In this document: in pieces, positions 53,744 through 63,285 of the stretch
Layout: each line of letters starts with the position of its first letter
How positions within the stretch are numbered: the first letter of the stretch is position 1
NCBI RefSeq assembly: GCF_900142035.1
Contig: NZ_FQZI01000007.1
Span: 22,634-86,633 of the forward strand
Direction: 5' to 3'
Origin: Flavobacterium terrae
GTDB taxonomy: Bacteria; Bacteroidota; Bacteroidia; Flavobacteriales; Flavobacteriaceae
Length of the DNA stretch: 64,000 bases
The notes under the pieces: model-generated
Seen by the model: only the letters and a program-made list of their open reading frames with translations
Told to the model about the DNA's origin: nothing
Databases searched by the model: none
Position numbers and translations under genes: made by a program

Positions 53744-54439
53744 TTATTCTAATGCAAAAACTACTTGGGCGTTGGCCGTGACTTCAATTTCACCAACTGC
53801 AAGTGTTTCTCTTGGAGCCATATCAGCACTTTTTGCCATCATCATCTCTCTACCAGCATATACAGGTTGAGGATAATACGTTTGTGAATTATCAGTAATC
53901 AGTAAAACCTTTCCTAACTTCAAACTCAAAGCTGATGTATAATCAGTCGCCTTTTGTTTAGCGTCTAACATTGCTTTTTTTCTAGCTTCAGATAGGTATT
54001 GATCTAGTTTAGAAGATTTGAATTCAACTCCATTAATATTTGTAATACCAGTATCTGGCAAATCCATCATAAATGCATCATATTTTTTAATATCTTTTAA
54101 TGTGATTGATATTGTTTGATTCGCCGTGAAATTATATTTCTTTTTCTCGTAATCATAATTCTTATACAAATTCACATTTGTAGTTTGATAATCTGATTGA
54201 GGAATGTTGTAACCTTTAATATATTTGATTACTTTTTCGATAATAATATCATTTGCTTTTTTTACTTCTGCAGCATCTTTACCGTTATTTTGAACACCAA
54301 CCGAAATGATTACTTGATCTGGCGCTACTTTAATTTTACCTTCTCCTGCTACACTAATTTGTGGCACTTGTGGTCTTTGATCTTGAGCATAAGTCATAAC
54401 CGTAAAAATTGTTATTAATGTTACTACTAAATTTTTCAT
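53744..54439 (-). CDS. SIMPL-domain (DUF541) periplasmic protein
   Basis: A 231-residue protein. A signal peptide (VVTLITIFTVMTYAQ) is followed by the SIMPL/DUF541 domain, which begins ISVAGEGKIKVAPDQVIISVGVQN and continues with DYQTTNVNLYKNYDYE, TANQTISITLKDIKKYDAFM and ARKKAMLDAKQKATDYTSALSLKLGKV. The family forms oligomeric periplasmic rings in some bacteria; its precise role is not settled. A terminator follows the stop. Confidence 0.85.
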   Translation of the reverse strand: MKNLVVTLITIFTVMTYAQDQRPQVPQISVAGEGKIKVAPDQVIISVGVQNNGKDAAEVKKANDIIIEKVIKYIKGYNIPQSDYQTTNVNLYKNYDYEKKKYNFTANQTISITLKDIKKYDAFMMDLPDTGITNINGVEFKSSKLDQYLSEARKKAMLDAKQKATDYTSALSLKLGKVLLITDNSQTYYPQPVYAGREMMMAKSADMAPRETLAVGEIEVTANAQVVFALE

Positions 54440-54483
54440 CTCTTTATTTTTTTATAAGATTGTTATTACAAACTGTGTGCCAA

Positions 54484-55110
54484 TTATATTTTTCCTGTTT
54501 TAGCTAGATAAAATAATATAACAATGGGGACAGCTAACAAAATTACCATGTAAGTATTTTCTACAAACAAAATTGGCATTTGTGACAATGTAATTACATA
54601 ACCTCCTATTGCTCCACCAAAATGAGCTGTATGACCAATATTATCATTCTTAGCTTTCATCCCATAGATAGAAGACAACAAATAAATAAATCCGTAAAGA
54701 GATCCCGGTAAAAAACCAAAAATCATCAATCTATCTTCTAACAATATAGAACTAAATATAACCCCTGTGACAGCCCCAGAAGCTCCTACGGCTCTATACG
54801 AATAATCATTTTGATGAAAATACAATGTAAGTAAACTTCCACAAATTAAACTCCCTGTGTAAACTAGTAAAAAGGATATGTTACCCATAATATTTAAAAC
54901 AACTGGGGCAAACATATACAAAGTGAACATATTAAAGAATAAATGAGCCCAATCCGCATGTAAAAAAGCTGATGAAAGCATTCTTATCTGCTCACCAGCC
55001 CTAATACTTGCTATGTGAAATTCATATTTTCTAAAAAAAGAAATATCTTGAAAAGCTTTATAACTTATAAGAAGATTTGTTCCTATTATTCCTAATAAAA
55101 TTGGATTCAT
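54484..55110 (-). CDS. rhomboid-family intramembrane serine protease
   Basis: A 208-residue protein with six membrane helices. Conserved elements are HADWAHLFFNMFTLYMF near residues 51-67, the active serine in GASGAVTGV near 109-117 (serine in helix 4) and the catalytic histidine in GHTAHFGGAIGGY near 159-171. The serine-histidine dyad is therefore present. Rhomboids cut membrane proteins inside the bilayer. The gene ends 44 bases upstream of the SIMPL gene on the same strand and may share a transcript with it. Confidence 0.85.
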   Translation of the reverse strand: MNPILLGIIGTNLLISYKAFQDISFFRKYEFHIASIRAGEQIRMLSSAFLHADWAHLFFNMFTLYMFAPVVLNIMGNISFLLVYTGSLICGSLLTLYFHQNDYSYRAVGASGAVTGVIFSSILLEDRLMIFGFLPGSLYGFIYLLSSIYGMKAKNDNIGHTAHFGGAIGGYVITLSQMPILFVENTYMVILLAVPIVILFYLAKTGKI

Positions 55111-55180
55111 ATTTTTTTATTAGTAAATATAAGAAAAGCTTTTAACATTTATTAACATAGTAATAGCCGAATAAATGATT

Positions 55181-55188
55181 TATATTTG
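55181..55188 (+). promoter_or_regulatory. -7 promoter element of the acyltransferase gene
   Basis: TATATTTG, 16 bases upstream of ATG 55205. It lies inside the longer frame starting at 55175, so it decides for the inner start. Confidence 0.45.
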
Positions 55189-55204
55189 CTTAAATTCTTT
55201 ATCA

Positions 55205-56080
55205 ATGCAGTTACTTGTTTTTATAATAATTTATCCACTATTGTGGATTATTTCAATATTACCTTTTCGCTTATTATATATCTTTTCAGACTTTGTTTAT
55301 TTTATTGTTTATCATATCATTGGCTACAGAAAAAAAACAGTGAGAGAGAATCTATTGATTGCCTTTCCACATCTTAGTGACAAGGAAAGACTCGACATAG
55401 AAAAAAAATCATTTCATCATTTATGTGATATGTTTTTAGAAATGATTAAAACTATAAGCATAACAGATAAACAAATTGAAGAGCGTTTTACCTATTCCAA
55501 TCTTGAAGTATATAAAGATTTAGAAAAAAAAGGAAAAAGTATTACTCTGTTAGTTTCTCACTACGCAAGTTATGAATGGGTAATTTCTATGAACAAAAAA
55601 ATTTCACACAAAGGATATGGTATTTACAAGCAAATTAAAAATCCTTATTTTGATAAGCTAGTAAAAAAAATTCGTTCAAGATTTAAAGCTTATTTAATTA
55701 CTACTAAAGAGACTAAAAAAACTATAGCAAAGAACTATAAAAATGAAGTTTTAGGAGTATATGGCTTTGCAAGTGATCAGACACCCAGATGGTCAGATAA
55801 CATGTATTGGCACACATTTTTTGGTCAAACAACCGCAATACATTATGGAGCAGAAAGTTTAGCCAAAGAATTTGACATGAATATGATTTACATGAAAGTA
55901 AGAAAAGTAAAAAGAGGCTATTATGAAGCTAGTTTTGAAGTGCTTACAGAAGATGTAAAGTCAGTTCCCAATTATAAAATTTCAGAGGATTTTATGAGTA
56001 GGGTCGAAAAACAAATCATTGAAGCTCCAGAATATTATTTATGGACCCATAAACGATGGAAACATAAAAAATATGATTAA
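55205..56080 (+). CDS. LpxL/HtrB-type lysophospholipid (lipid A) acyltransferase
   Basis: A 291-residue inner-membrane protein. An N-terminal membrane helix (MQLLVFIIIYPLLWI) is followed by FRLLYIFSDFVYFIVYHIIGYRKKTVRENLLIAFP, the typical start of the LpxL family. The catalytic HxxxxD/E motif corresponds to LLVSHYASYEW near residues 117-127. It transfers an acyl chain to lipid A or a related lipid. ATG 55205 is preferred over 55175 because a -7 element overlaps the longer N-terminus. Confidence 0.85.
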   Translation: MQLLVFIIIYPLLWIISILPFRLLYIFSDFVYFIVYHIIGYRKKTVRENLLIAFPHLSDKERLDIEKKSFHHLCDMFLEMIKTISITDKQIEERFTYSNLEVYKDLEKKGKSITLLVSHYASYEWVISMNKKISHKGYGIYKQIKNPYFDKLVKKIRSRFKAYLITTKETKKTIAKNYKNEVLGVYGFASDQTPRWSDNMYWHTFFGQTTAIHYGAESLAKEFDMNMIYMKVRKVKRGYYEASFEVLTEDVKSVPNYKISEDFMSRVEKQIIEAPEYYLWTHKRWKHKKYD

Positions 56081-56091
56081 CTTAATATATG

Positions 56092-57579
56092 TTATAACTT
56101 AAAAAGAGTCTTTACTTTTTCAAAATTGTTATTAGCGTCGTTTAAATGAGTAAATTCATTTGATTTGCAGTTATACTCGTACTCTTTTTCCCATTCTTTA
56201 TGATTTGATGCCAATTGTTCAATACAACTTACCACAAAATCAATTTCTTTATTTGTAGTCGTTGGGTGAATTGACATTCTAATCCATCCCGGTTTTTGCT
56301 CTAAATTTCCTGTATCTATATTACAAGTAATACTGTTAGAAGTTTCTTGATCAACATGTAATAAAAAATGTCCGTAGGTTCCTGCGCAACTACATCCTCC
56401 ACGAGTTTGAATACCAAATTTATCATTAAGCAACTTAACTCCTAGGTTATAATGCAAATCATCGATGTAAAATGAAATTACTCCTAATCTCTCTTTATGT
56501 TGTCCAGCTAAAATATTTAAATTAGAAATAGGTGATAATCTATGAAAAACAAATTCAACAATTTCATGTTCTCGATCTAGAATATTTTTAACACCCATTT
56601 TTTCTTTTAATTGGATTGCTAAAGCCGTTTTAATTACTTGTAAAAACCCTGGAGTACCACCATCTTCCCTATCTTCAATATTATCAATATACTTGTGTTG
56701 CCCCCAAGGGTTTGTCCAAGATACTGTTCCACCACCAGGACAATCAGGCACATTATTTCGATATAAATCCTTATTAAAAATCAAAACACCTGAAGTTCCG
56801 GGTCCTCCTAAAAATTTGTGTGGTGAAAAGAAAATAGCGTCTAAATAAGCTTCTTTATCTTCAGGATGCATATCAATATCAACATAAGGCCCTGAGCACG
56901 CGAAATCAACAAAACAAACTCCGTTATTTTGATGCATTATTTTCGCAACTTCATGATAAGGAGTGGTTATTCCTGTTACATTAGAACACGATGTTATAGA
57001 AGCAATTTTAAAACTTCTATCTTTATATTGATTAACAGTATTTTTAAATTTTTCTAGCGAAAACAAACCATCTTCATCAGCTGGAACCACAATTACATCC
57101 GCAATTGTTTCTAACCAAGAAGTCTGATTAGAGTGATGTTCCATATGGGAGATAAAAACGATTGGCCTAAGTTCATTTGGAATATTAGTAAACTCTTTTA
57201 AGTTTTCTGCAACACGAAGACCTAAAATTCTTTGAAACTTATTTACAACACCAGTCATACCTGTCCCATCTGTAATTAACACATCATCTTCATTAGCATT
57301 AACGTGATGTTTAATAATATGACGCGCTTCGTGATACGCCATGGTCATAGTTGTTCCAGAAATAGTAGTTTCGGTATGAGTGTTAGCCACAAAAGGTCCA
57401 AACTCATTCATCATTTTTTCTTCTATAGGACGGTATAATCTTCCACTAGCAGTCCAATCTGTATAAATTATTTTTTGCTTCCCATAAGGAGATTCAAATT
57501 CCTGATTTATACCTATAATATTTTCTCTAAATTGTTGAAAATATTGTTCTAAAGTTGTAGAAGATTCAGTTGCAATCAT
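56092..57579 (-). CDS. class V aminotransferase / cysteine desulfurase-like
   Basis: A 495-residue PLP enzyme of the class V fold. Features include YTDWTASGRLYRPIE near 40-54, NTHTETTISGTTMTMAYHEAR, DGTGMTGVVNKFQ, the aspartate in CFVDFACSGPYVDID near 230-244, and the PLP lysine in FFSPHKFLGGPGTSG near 260-274. A Cys-rich segment (GGCSCAGTYG) lies near the C-terminal third. The length is above that of standard cysteine desulfurases. The substrate may be cysteine or another amino acid. The start ATG 57579 is chosen over a longer frame because a -7 element (57598-57605) sits 19 bases upstream. Confidence 0.8.
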   Translation of the reverse strand: MIATESSTTLEQYFQQFRENIIGINQEFESPYGKQKIIYTDWTASGRLYRPIEEKMMNEFGPFVANTHTETTISGTTMTMAYHEARHIIKHHVNANEDDVLITDGTGMTGVVNKFQRILGLRVAENLKEFTNIPNELRPIVFISHMEHHSNQTSWLETIADVIVVPADEDGLFSLEKFKNTVNQYKDRSFKIASITSCSNVTGITTPYHEVAKIMHQNNGVCFVDFACSGPYVDIDMHPEDKEAYLDAIFFSPHKFLGGPGTSGVLIFNKDLYRNNVPDCPGGGTVSWTNPWGQHKYIDNIEDREDGGTPGFLQVIKTALAIQLKEKMGVKNILDREHEIVEFVFHRLSPISNLNILAGQHKERLGVISFYIDDLHYNLGVKLLNDKFGIQTRGGCSCAGTYGHFLLHVDQETSNSITCNIDTGNLEQKPGWIRMSIHPTTTNKEIDFVVSCIEQLASNHKEWEKEYEYNCKSNEFTHLNDANNNFEKVKTLFKL

Positions 57580-57597
57580 TGTGTTGTAATTTGGGGT

Positions 57598-57605
57598 CAA
57601 ATATA
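57598..57605 (-). promoter_or_regulatory. -7 promoter element of the class V aminotransferase
   Basis: TATATTTG on the minus strand, 19 bases upstream of ATG 57579. It lies in a short divergent region with the SelO promoter. Confidence 0.5.
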
Positions 57606-57649
57606 CATTTTTTACCAATTTTATAACGTTAAAATACTTAGATAATACC

Positions 57650-57657
57650 TACTTTTG
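57650..57657 (+). promoter_or_regulatory. -7 promoter element of selO
   Basis: TACTTTTG, 31 bases upstream of ATG 57688. Confidence 0.45.
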
Positions 57658-57687
57658 ATTAATATAACAATTTTGTTTAGCCAAGTT

Positions 57688-59253
57688 ATGCAACTTAACA
57701 TTCGAAATAAATTTACAAACGAACTTCCTGTTGATAAGGACAATACTAATGATGTGAGAAAAGTCTTCGATGCTTGTTTTTCTTTTGTAAATCCTACTCC
57801 AACTTCAAATCCAAAATTAATTCATACTTCAAACGAAGTAGCTGAAATAATTGGAATAATCAAAAATGATATTCTTTCTAAAGAGTTTTTAAATGTTTTT
57901 ACAGGTAACAAAATCTTAGTAAATACGAAACCATATGCCATGTGTTATGGAGGGCATCAATTTGGGAATTGGGCTGGACAATTAGGCGATGGAAGAGCTA
58001 TCAATTTATTTGAAGTTGAAAATAATAACCAAAAGTATACTTTACAATTAAAAGGAGCTGGAAAAACGCCATATTCAAGAAATGCAGATGGTTTAGCTGT
58101 TTTACGTTCCTCGATTCGAGAATATTTATGTGCAGAAGCCATGTATTATTTGGGAGTACCAACTACTCGTTCTCTATCCTTATCAGTAACAGGAGATCAA
58201 GTGCTTCGTGATATAATGTACAATGGAAATCCTGCGTTCGAAAAAGGAGCAGTTGTTTGTAGAGTTGCTCCTTCTTTCATTCGTTTTGGAAATTTTGAAA
58301 TTTTTGCTGCTAGAAATGATTTAAAGACGCTTCAAGAACTAACCGATTTTACGATTAAACATTATTTCTCTGAAATTAAAATCGATGGAATAGAAAAATA
58401 CATTTCATTTTTTAAAACTGTTTGCGATACAACTCTTAAAATGATTATTGAATGGCAACGTGTAGGTTTTGTTCATGGGGTTATGAATACCGATAATATG
58501 AGCATTCATGGTTTAACTATAGACTATGGACCATATGGCTGGTTGGAAGACTATAATCCAGATTGGACTCCTAATACTACAGACAATCAACACAAAAGAT
58601 ACCGATTTGGAAATCAGCCTGAAATTGCACTTTGGAATTTATATCAACTAGCCAATGCTCTTTATCCACTCGTAAATGAAGCTAAGCCTTTTGAAGATAT
58701 TTTAAATAGTTACCAAACTGAATATGAGACCAAATATTTAGAAATGATGAAAGGGAAATTAGGGATCACTTTAAATCTTGAGACTGACATCAAATTGATT
58801 TATCAATTAACAGAATTGTTAACAGTAAAAGAGACTGACATGACAATTTTCTTTAGATTACTATCAAAAATCGAAAAAGAAGATAATCAAGAACAAGCTT
58901 TTTCAAAAGTGAGCCCAGCTTTTTACCAACTAGACGAAATTAAAGATGAGTTTTTAAAGGATTGGAATATTTGGCTAAATGACTACATTGAAAGAATAAA
59001 ACAGGAAAATTTATCAGACTCCGGAAGAAAACAAAAAATGGATGCTACAAATCCAAAATATGTACTTCGTAACTATATGGCACAAATAGCTATTGATGCA
59101 GCAGATAAAGAAGACTATACCGTTATTAATGAATTATATACTCTTTTACAAAATCCTTACGATGAACAACCAGAAAAAGAAAAATGGTTTGCTAAAAGAC
59201 CCGATTGGGCAAGAGAAAAAATTGGTTGTTCAATGTTATCTTGTAGTTCTTAA
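57688..59253 (+). CDS. selO: SelO (YdiU) protein AMPylator
   Basis: A 521-residue pseudokinase-fold enzyme that transfers AMP to serine, threonine or tyrosine of redox proteins. Visible motifs: YGGHQFGNWAGQLGDGRA near residues 90-107, LQLKGAGKTPYSRNADG near 120-136, SSIREYLCAEAMY, FVHGVMNTDNMSIHGLTIDYGPYGW (catalytic loop) near 261-285, and the C-terminal WAREKIGCSMLSCSS. The last residues hold two cysteines where many SelO proteins have a redox-active Cys or selenocysteine. The start ATG 57688 is preferred over an upstream TTG on the basis of homology. Confidence 0.9.
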   Translation: MQLNIRNKFTNELPVDKDNTNDVRKVFDACFSFVNPTPTSNPKLIHTSNEVAEIIGIIKNDILSKEFLNVFTGNKILVNTKPYAMCYGGHQFGNWAGQLGDGRAINLFEVENNNQKYTLQLKGAGKTPYSRNADGLAVLRSSIREYLCAEAMYYLGVPTTRSLSLSVTGDQVLRDIMYNGNPAFEKGAVVCRVAPSFIRFGNFEIFAARNDLKTLQELTDFTIKHYFSEIKIDGIEKYISFFKTVCDTTLKMIIEWQRVGFVHGVMNTDNMSIHGLTIDYGPYGWLEDYNPDWTPNTTDNQHKRYRFGNQPEIALWNLYQLANALYPLVNEAKPFEDILNSYQTEYETKYLEMMKGKLGITLNLETDIKLIYQLTELLTVKETDMTIFFRLLSKIEKEDNQEQAFSKVSPAFYQLDEIKDEFLKDWNIWLNDYIERIKQENLSDSGRKQKMDATNPKYVLRNYMAQIAIDAADKEDYTVINELYTLLQNPYDEQPEKEKWFAKRPDWAREKIGCSMLSCSS

Positions 59254-59295
59254 TTAAGAATTTTATTAATTTTATAAGAATTAAGATTTCAAAAT

Positions 59296-60147
59296 ATGAG
59301 AAAGTTAGAATTCAAGATTAATATTAATGCTTCTGCAGATAAGGTGTGGTACTCATTATGGGATGATGAAAATTACAAGAATTGGACAAGTGCTTTTTGT
59401 GAGGGCTCATTTGTAATTACAGACTTCAAAGAAGGTTCAAAAGCACACTTTTTATCTCCTAATGGTGAAGGAATGTTTTCAAAAGTAAGCATTAACAAGC
59501 CATTTCAATTGATGAGTTTTAATCATATTGGTATGATAAAAAACTTTGAAGAACAACCACTAGATGATGAAACTAAATCTTGGAGTGGTTGCGAAGAAAA
59601 ATACCAACTAGAAGAAACTAATGGTCAAACTACTTTAACCGCAAGGGTTGATGTAATTGATAAATATATAGAATATTTTAATGATAGTTTTCCAAAAGGT
59701 TTACAAAAAGTAAAAGAAATTGCAGAAGACACTAGCTTAAAACCAATTTCCATTTATACAAGTGTAAATGCTTCTTTAGAAAAAGTTTGGGAATTTTGGA
59801 CAACTCCAAATCATATTATAAATTGGAATCAGGCTTCTGATGACTGGCACACAACAAAAGCATCAAATGATTTAAGAGTAGGCGGCACATTTTCAAGTAC
59901 TATGGCTGCAAAAGATGGAAGCATGAGCTTTGACTTTGAAGGAAAATATTCTCTTGTTGAACCTCATAAAAAAATTAAATATTCCATGATCGATGGGCGT
60001 ATAGTAACTGTTACGTTTTACAATATAGACAACCAAACTGTTATAACTGAAACTTTTGATCCTGAAACACAAAATTCTCCAGAGCTACAAAGAAATGGTT
60101 GGCAAGCTATCTTAAATAATTTTAAAAAATATACAGAAAACAATTAA
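59296..60147 (+). CDS. tandem SRPBCC (AHSA1/START-like) protein
   Basis: A 283-residue protein with two START-like domains in tandem. Residues 1-150 start FKININASADKVWYSLWDDENYKNWTSAF, and residues 150-283 start ISIYTSVNASLEKVWEFWTTPNHIINWNQA, the latter close to the AHSA1/SRPBCC ligand-binding fold. The two repeats share the strand-helix pattern V-W...W. It is likely a small hydrophobic-ligand binding protein. The VOC gene follows 19 bases later on the same strand, so the two form a small operon. The ligand is unknown. Confidence 0.8.
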   Translation: MRKLEFKININASADKVWYSLWDDENYKNWTSAFCEGSFVITDFKEGSKAHFLSPNGEGMFSKVSINKPFQLMSFNHIGMIKNFEEQPLDDETKSWSGCEEKYQLEETNGQTTLTARVDVIDKYIEYFNDSFPKGLQKVKEIAEDTSLKPISIYTSVNASLEKVWEFWTTPNHIINWNQASDDWHTTKASNDLRVGGTFSSTMAAKDGSMSFDFEGKYSLVEPHKKIKYSMIDGRIVTVTFYNIDNQTVITETFDPETQNSPELQRNGWQAILNNFKKYTENN

Positions 60148-60166
60148 TCATTTAAACTAAAAAACT

Positions 60167-60598
60167 ATGGCAAGTGTACACACTTATTTAACTTTCAATG
60201 GAAATTGCGAAGAAGCATTCAACTTTTACAAATCTGTTTTTGGTGGAGAATTTGAATTTATAGGAAAATTTAAAGATATGCCTCCAGCTGAAGGGCAACC
60301 TCCAGTTTCTGAAGCTGATGCAGAAAAAATAATGCATGTTAGCTTACCAATTGGAAATGGAAGTTCGCTTTTTGGGAGTGATACATCAGAAGGATTTGGA
60401 GGTAAAGTTACTTTTGGAAACAACTTTTCTATATCTATAAATGCAGCTAATAAAGAAGAAGCAGATAAGTTATTTAATGGACTTTCACAAGGAGGAACTA
60501 TTACAATGCCTATGGCTGATACATTTTGGGAAGCTTATTTTGGCATGTTTGTTGATAAGTTTGGAATAAACTGGATGGTAAACTTTGATTATAAATAA
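60167..60598 (+). CDS. PhnB-like VOC-family protein
   Basis: A 143-residue protein of the vicinal-oxygen-chelate fold, PhnB type: VHTYLTFNGNCEEAFNFYKSVFGGEFEF at the start, ADAEKIMHVSLPIGNGSSLFGSD in the middle, and FWEAYFGMFVDKFGINWMVNFD at the end. These paired beta-alpha-beta modules normally bind metal or small ligands, but the canonical glyoxalase ligands are not all present, so an enzyme activity is not assigned. Confidence 0.85.
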   Translation: MASVHTYLTFNGNCEEAFNFYKSVFGGEFEFIGKFKDMPPAEGQPPVSEADAEKIMHVSLPIGNGSSLFGSDTSEGFGGKVTFGNNFSISINAANKEEADKLFNGLSQGGTITMPMADTFWEAYFGMFVDKFGINWMVNFDYK

Positions 60599-60642
60599 TA
60601 TTTCTATTTAAATTGACGTTTATAACCACAAAATCTATCAAA

Positions 60643-61056
60643 ATGAAAAATTTAATTAAAACCACAGTATTTGCTGCCTTTTTATTTTTAATAGTATCAG
60701 ATAATATGTTTGCACAAGGTCCTCCACCATGGGCACCTGCTCATGGTTACAGAGCTAAAACAAAACATATTTATTTCCCTGAACAAAACTTTTATTATGA
60801 TATAGAAGCGCGTAATTATATTTATTTAAACGGAGGAAGATGGTCTATTAGTGCTAGTATTCCTAGACCTTTCATCAATATAAACTTAGGAGGTGCTCCA
60901 CAAGTTCAATTAGAATTTGTAGGTCACAACCCTTACAGAGAGAATCATATTCATGTAGTGAAATATAAAAAACCTAAAAAATATAAAAAGGTAAAGGTTA
61001 TTCATCATGATAACCATCATCATCATCACAAGGGACATGGAAAACATAAACATTAA
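60643..61056 (+). CDS. small secreted His-rich protein
   Basis: A 137-residue exported protein. The signal peptide is LIKTTVFAAFLFLIVSDNMFAQ; the ATG 60643 is used because the earlier frame adds no hydrophobic segment. The mature part is Tyr/Pro-rich (GPPPWAPAHGYRAKTKHIYFPEQNFYYDIE), with a C-terminal tail of lysines and histidines (KKPKKYKKVK, HHDNHHHHHKGHGKHKH), a candidate metal- or surface-binding tail. The architecture is common in Flavobacteriia but I know no function. Confidence 0.65.
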   Translation: MKNLIKTTVFAAFLFLIVSDNMFAQGPPPWAPAHGYRAKTKHIYFPEQNFYYDIEARNYIYLNGGRWSISASIPRPFININLGGAPQVQLEFVGHNPYRENHIHVVKYKKPKKYKKVKVIHHDNHHHHHKGHGKHKH

Positions 61057-61060
61057 AATA

Positions 61061-61088
61061 AAAAGCTGCAATTAAAATTGCAGCTTTT
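61061..61088. terminator. bidirectional terminator
   Basis: AAAAGCTGCAATT and AATTGCAGCTTTT form a perfect 13-base-pair stem around a two-base loop, with T runs on either side. Confidence 0.8.
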
Positions 61089-61177
61089 TATTTATAACTC
61101 TATGCTAAAATTTTTGGTAATATCACAATATAATCAATTTCTTGAAGTTTAATTTAGAGTAATTAAATCCCAAAAAA

Positions 61178-61729
61178 ATGAAAAAAATTTTAAACCTACT
61201 ATTACTATTTACAAGTGCATTTTTATTAACTAAATGTTCAAGTGATGATTCATCAACAATAAATAATGAAGGTCCTTTATTTGTTAATGGTGTAACTTAT
61301 CAAATAGGTACAAATTCAAGTGGAAACACCTATAACAGTACTATGTATTCCTCATCAACAAATTATAAAACAAGAACATTTACTATTTTAAGAGGAAGTT
61401 CAACAACTCCTGAGAATTCAGAAAGTATAAATTTAACAATAAGCTATCCTATTGCACAATCAAGCATAAATGGGACCTATGATTTAACAGTAGACACTAC
61501 AGATGCAATAGCAACTAATTCAGCTTATAGCATTTGCTCATTGAATACTTTTAATAGCACTTATGGTGGAGAAAACATTTTCGCATCAGGAACTGTTACA
61601 GTTGTAGATAATGGTAATAACAATTTCAAACTAACATTTAATAGTGTTACGCTAAAAAATCAAGATAGCCCAACTACAGATGCCAGAACAATTATTGGTT
61701 TTTGTCAAACAATATTTACTCAATTATAA
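61178..61729 (+). CDS. hypothetical lipoprotein
   Basis: A 183-residue lipoprotein: signal MKKILNLLLLFTSAFLLTKC with a lipobox Cys near residue 20, then SSDDSST. The mature part is beta-rich and Ser/Thr/Asn-rich (FVNGVTYQIGTNSSGNTYN, GTVTVVDNGNNNFKLTFNSVTLK), like many Flavobacteriia outer-membrane lipoproteins of immunoglobulin-like fold. It has no recognisable catalytic motif. A terminator follows the stop directly. Confidence 0.65.
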   Translation: MKKILNLLLLFTSAFLLTKCSSDDSSTINNEGPLFVNGVTYQIGTNSSGNTYNSTMYSSSTNYKTRTFTILRGSSTTPENSESINLTISYPIAQSSINGTYDLTVDTTDAIATNSAYSICSLNTFNSTYGGENIFASGTVTVVDNGNNNFKLTFNSVTLKNQDSPTTDARTIIGFCQTIFTQL

Positions 61730-61764
61730 AAAAAAGGCCCTTATTTCATAAGGGCCTTTTTTTT
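61730..61764. terminator. bidirectional terminator
   Basis: AAGGCCCTTAT pairs with ATAAGGGCCTT around a three-base loop with A and T runs on both sides. It serves the lipoprotein (+) and glmM (-). Confidence 0.85.
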
Positions 61765-63151
61765 ATATTCCAGCAATAACTTTCAATTCATTCACGAAAC
61801 GTTCAGCTAAAACATCAGCTTGCTTTTGTGTTGGTGCTTCAGTGTAAATTCTGATAATAGGTTCAGTATTCGATTTACGAAGATGAACCCATTCAGTTGG
61901 AAAATCAATTTTAACTCCATCAATGGTTGAAATATTTTCAGAACCATACTTTTTAGTCATTGTTTCTAAAACTAGATCAACATCAATTTGAGGCGTTAAT
62001 TCAATTTTATTTTTACTCATATAATATTGTGGATATAAAGCTCTAATTTCTGCAACTGTTTTATCCTGATTAGCCAAATAAGTTAAAAATAATGCAACAC
62101 CTACAAGAGCATCTCTACCATAATGAATTTCTGGATAAATAATACCTCCATTGCCTTCACCTCCAATGATAGCATTTGTTGATTTCATTAACTCAACTAC
62201 ATTCACTTCACCTACAGCACTCGCTTGATAACTTCCATTGTGTTTTTCAGTAATATCTCGTAAAGCACGAGACGAACTCATATTTGAAACTGTATTTCCT
62301 GGTGTTTTACTCAAAACATAATCTGCAACAGCTACTAAAGTATACTCCTCACCAAACATTTCACCATCATTTGAAATAAATGCCAAACGATCGACATCAG
62401 GATCGACAACAATTCCAAAGTCAGCTTTTTCATCTACAACCAACTTACAAATGTCTCCTAAATGTTCTTTTAAAGGCTCTGGGTTATGAGGAAAATGTCC
62501 ATTGGGTTCACAATACAATTTCACAACTTCTACACCTAATTCTTCTAATAATTTTGGAATAATAATACCACCAGAAGAATTAACACCATCAACCACAACT
62601 TTAAACTTCTTAGCTTTTACTATATCAACATCAACTAAAGGCAATGCTAATACTTCATCAATATGAATATCCATGTAAGCATTGTTTTCTGTAACCTCAC
62701 CTAACGAATCCACATCTACAAAATCAAAAGCTTCTGCTTCAGCAATTTCTAAAATTTTAGCTCCATCAGCTCCACTCAAAAATTCTCCTTTAGCATTTAA
62801 TAATTTTAAAGCATTCCATTGTTTTGGGTTATGAGAAGCAGTTAATATAATCCCCCCATCAGCATTTTCTAGCGGTACTGCAACTTCAACAGTTGGAGTT
62901 GTAGAAAGCCCCAAATCAATAACGTCAATACCAAGACCAACTAAAGTATTTATCACTAAGTTATGAATCATTGGTCCAGATATTCTTGCATCTCTTCCTA
63001 TTACCACTACAAGCTTTTCTTTATTCAAACTATTCTTCAAAAAAGTACCGTATGCAGAAGCAAATTTTACTGCATCAACTGGAGTTAAATTATCTCCAAC
63101 TTTACCTCCTATTGTTCCTCTAATTCCAGAAATTGATTTTATTAAAGTCAT
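61763..63151 (-). CDS. glmM: phosphoglucosamine mutase
   Basis: A 462-residue enzyme of the alpha-D-phosphohexomutase fold. It starts SISGIRGTIGG (sugar-ring loop). The active serine lies in TASHNPKQWNAL near residues 96-107, the metal loop DPDVDRLAF near 236-244, and the sugar-binding GEGNGG near 321-326. The phosphate-binding RKSNTEPIIRIYTEA lies near 426-440. It converts glucosamine-6-phosphate to the 1-phosphate for peptidoglycan and LPS. ATG 63151 is chosen over a longer in-frame start because it places MTLIKSISG at the family's usual N-terminus. The exact hexosamine preference is from homology. Confidence 0.85.
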   Translation of the reverse strand: MTLIKSISGIRGTIGGKVGDNLTPVDAVKFASAYGTFLKNSLNKEKLVVVIGRDARISGPMIHNLVINTLVGLGIDVIDLGLSTTPTVEVAVPLENADGGIILTASHNPKQWNALKLLNAKGEFLSGADGAKILEIAEAEAFDFVDVDSLGEVTENNAYMDIHIDEVLALPLVDVDIVKAKKFKVVVDGVNSSGGIIIPKLLEELGVEVVKLYCEPNGHFPHNPEPLKEHLGDICKLVVDEKADFGIVVDPDVDRLAFISNDGEMFGEEYTLVAVADYVLSKTPGNTVSNMSSSRALRDITEKHNGSYQASAVGEVNVVELMKSTNAIIGGEGNGGIIYPEIHYGRDALVGVALFLTYLANQDKTVAEIRALYPQYYMSKNKIELTPQIDVDLVLETMTKKYGSENISTIDGVKIDFPTEWVHLRKSNTEPIIRIYTEAPTQKQADVLAERFVNELKVIAGI

Positions 63152-63285
63152 TAAATAATATTTACAAAGATTAATACACAAATATAAAAGTAACTTAGTT
63201 CATAAATATCCTAATGATCACTTTTTTTAACTAATAAGAAATGAAAGAGTAAAGTTTGTATATTTGGAATACTTAGATTAAAAAA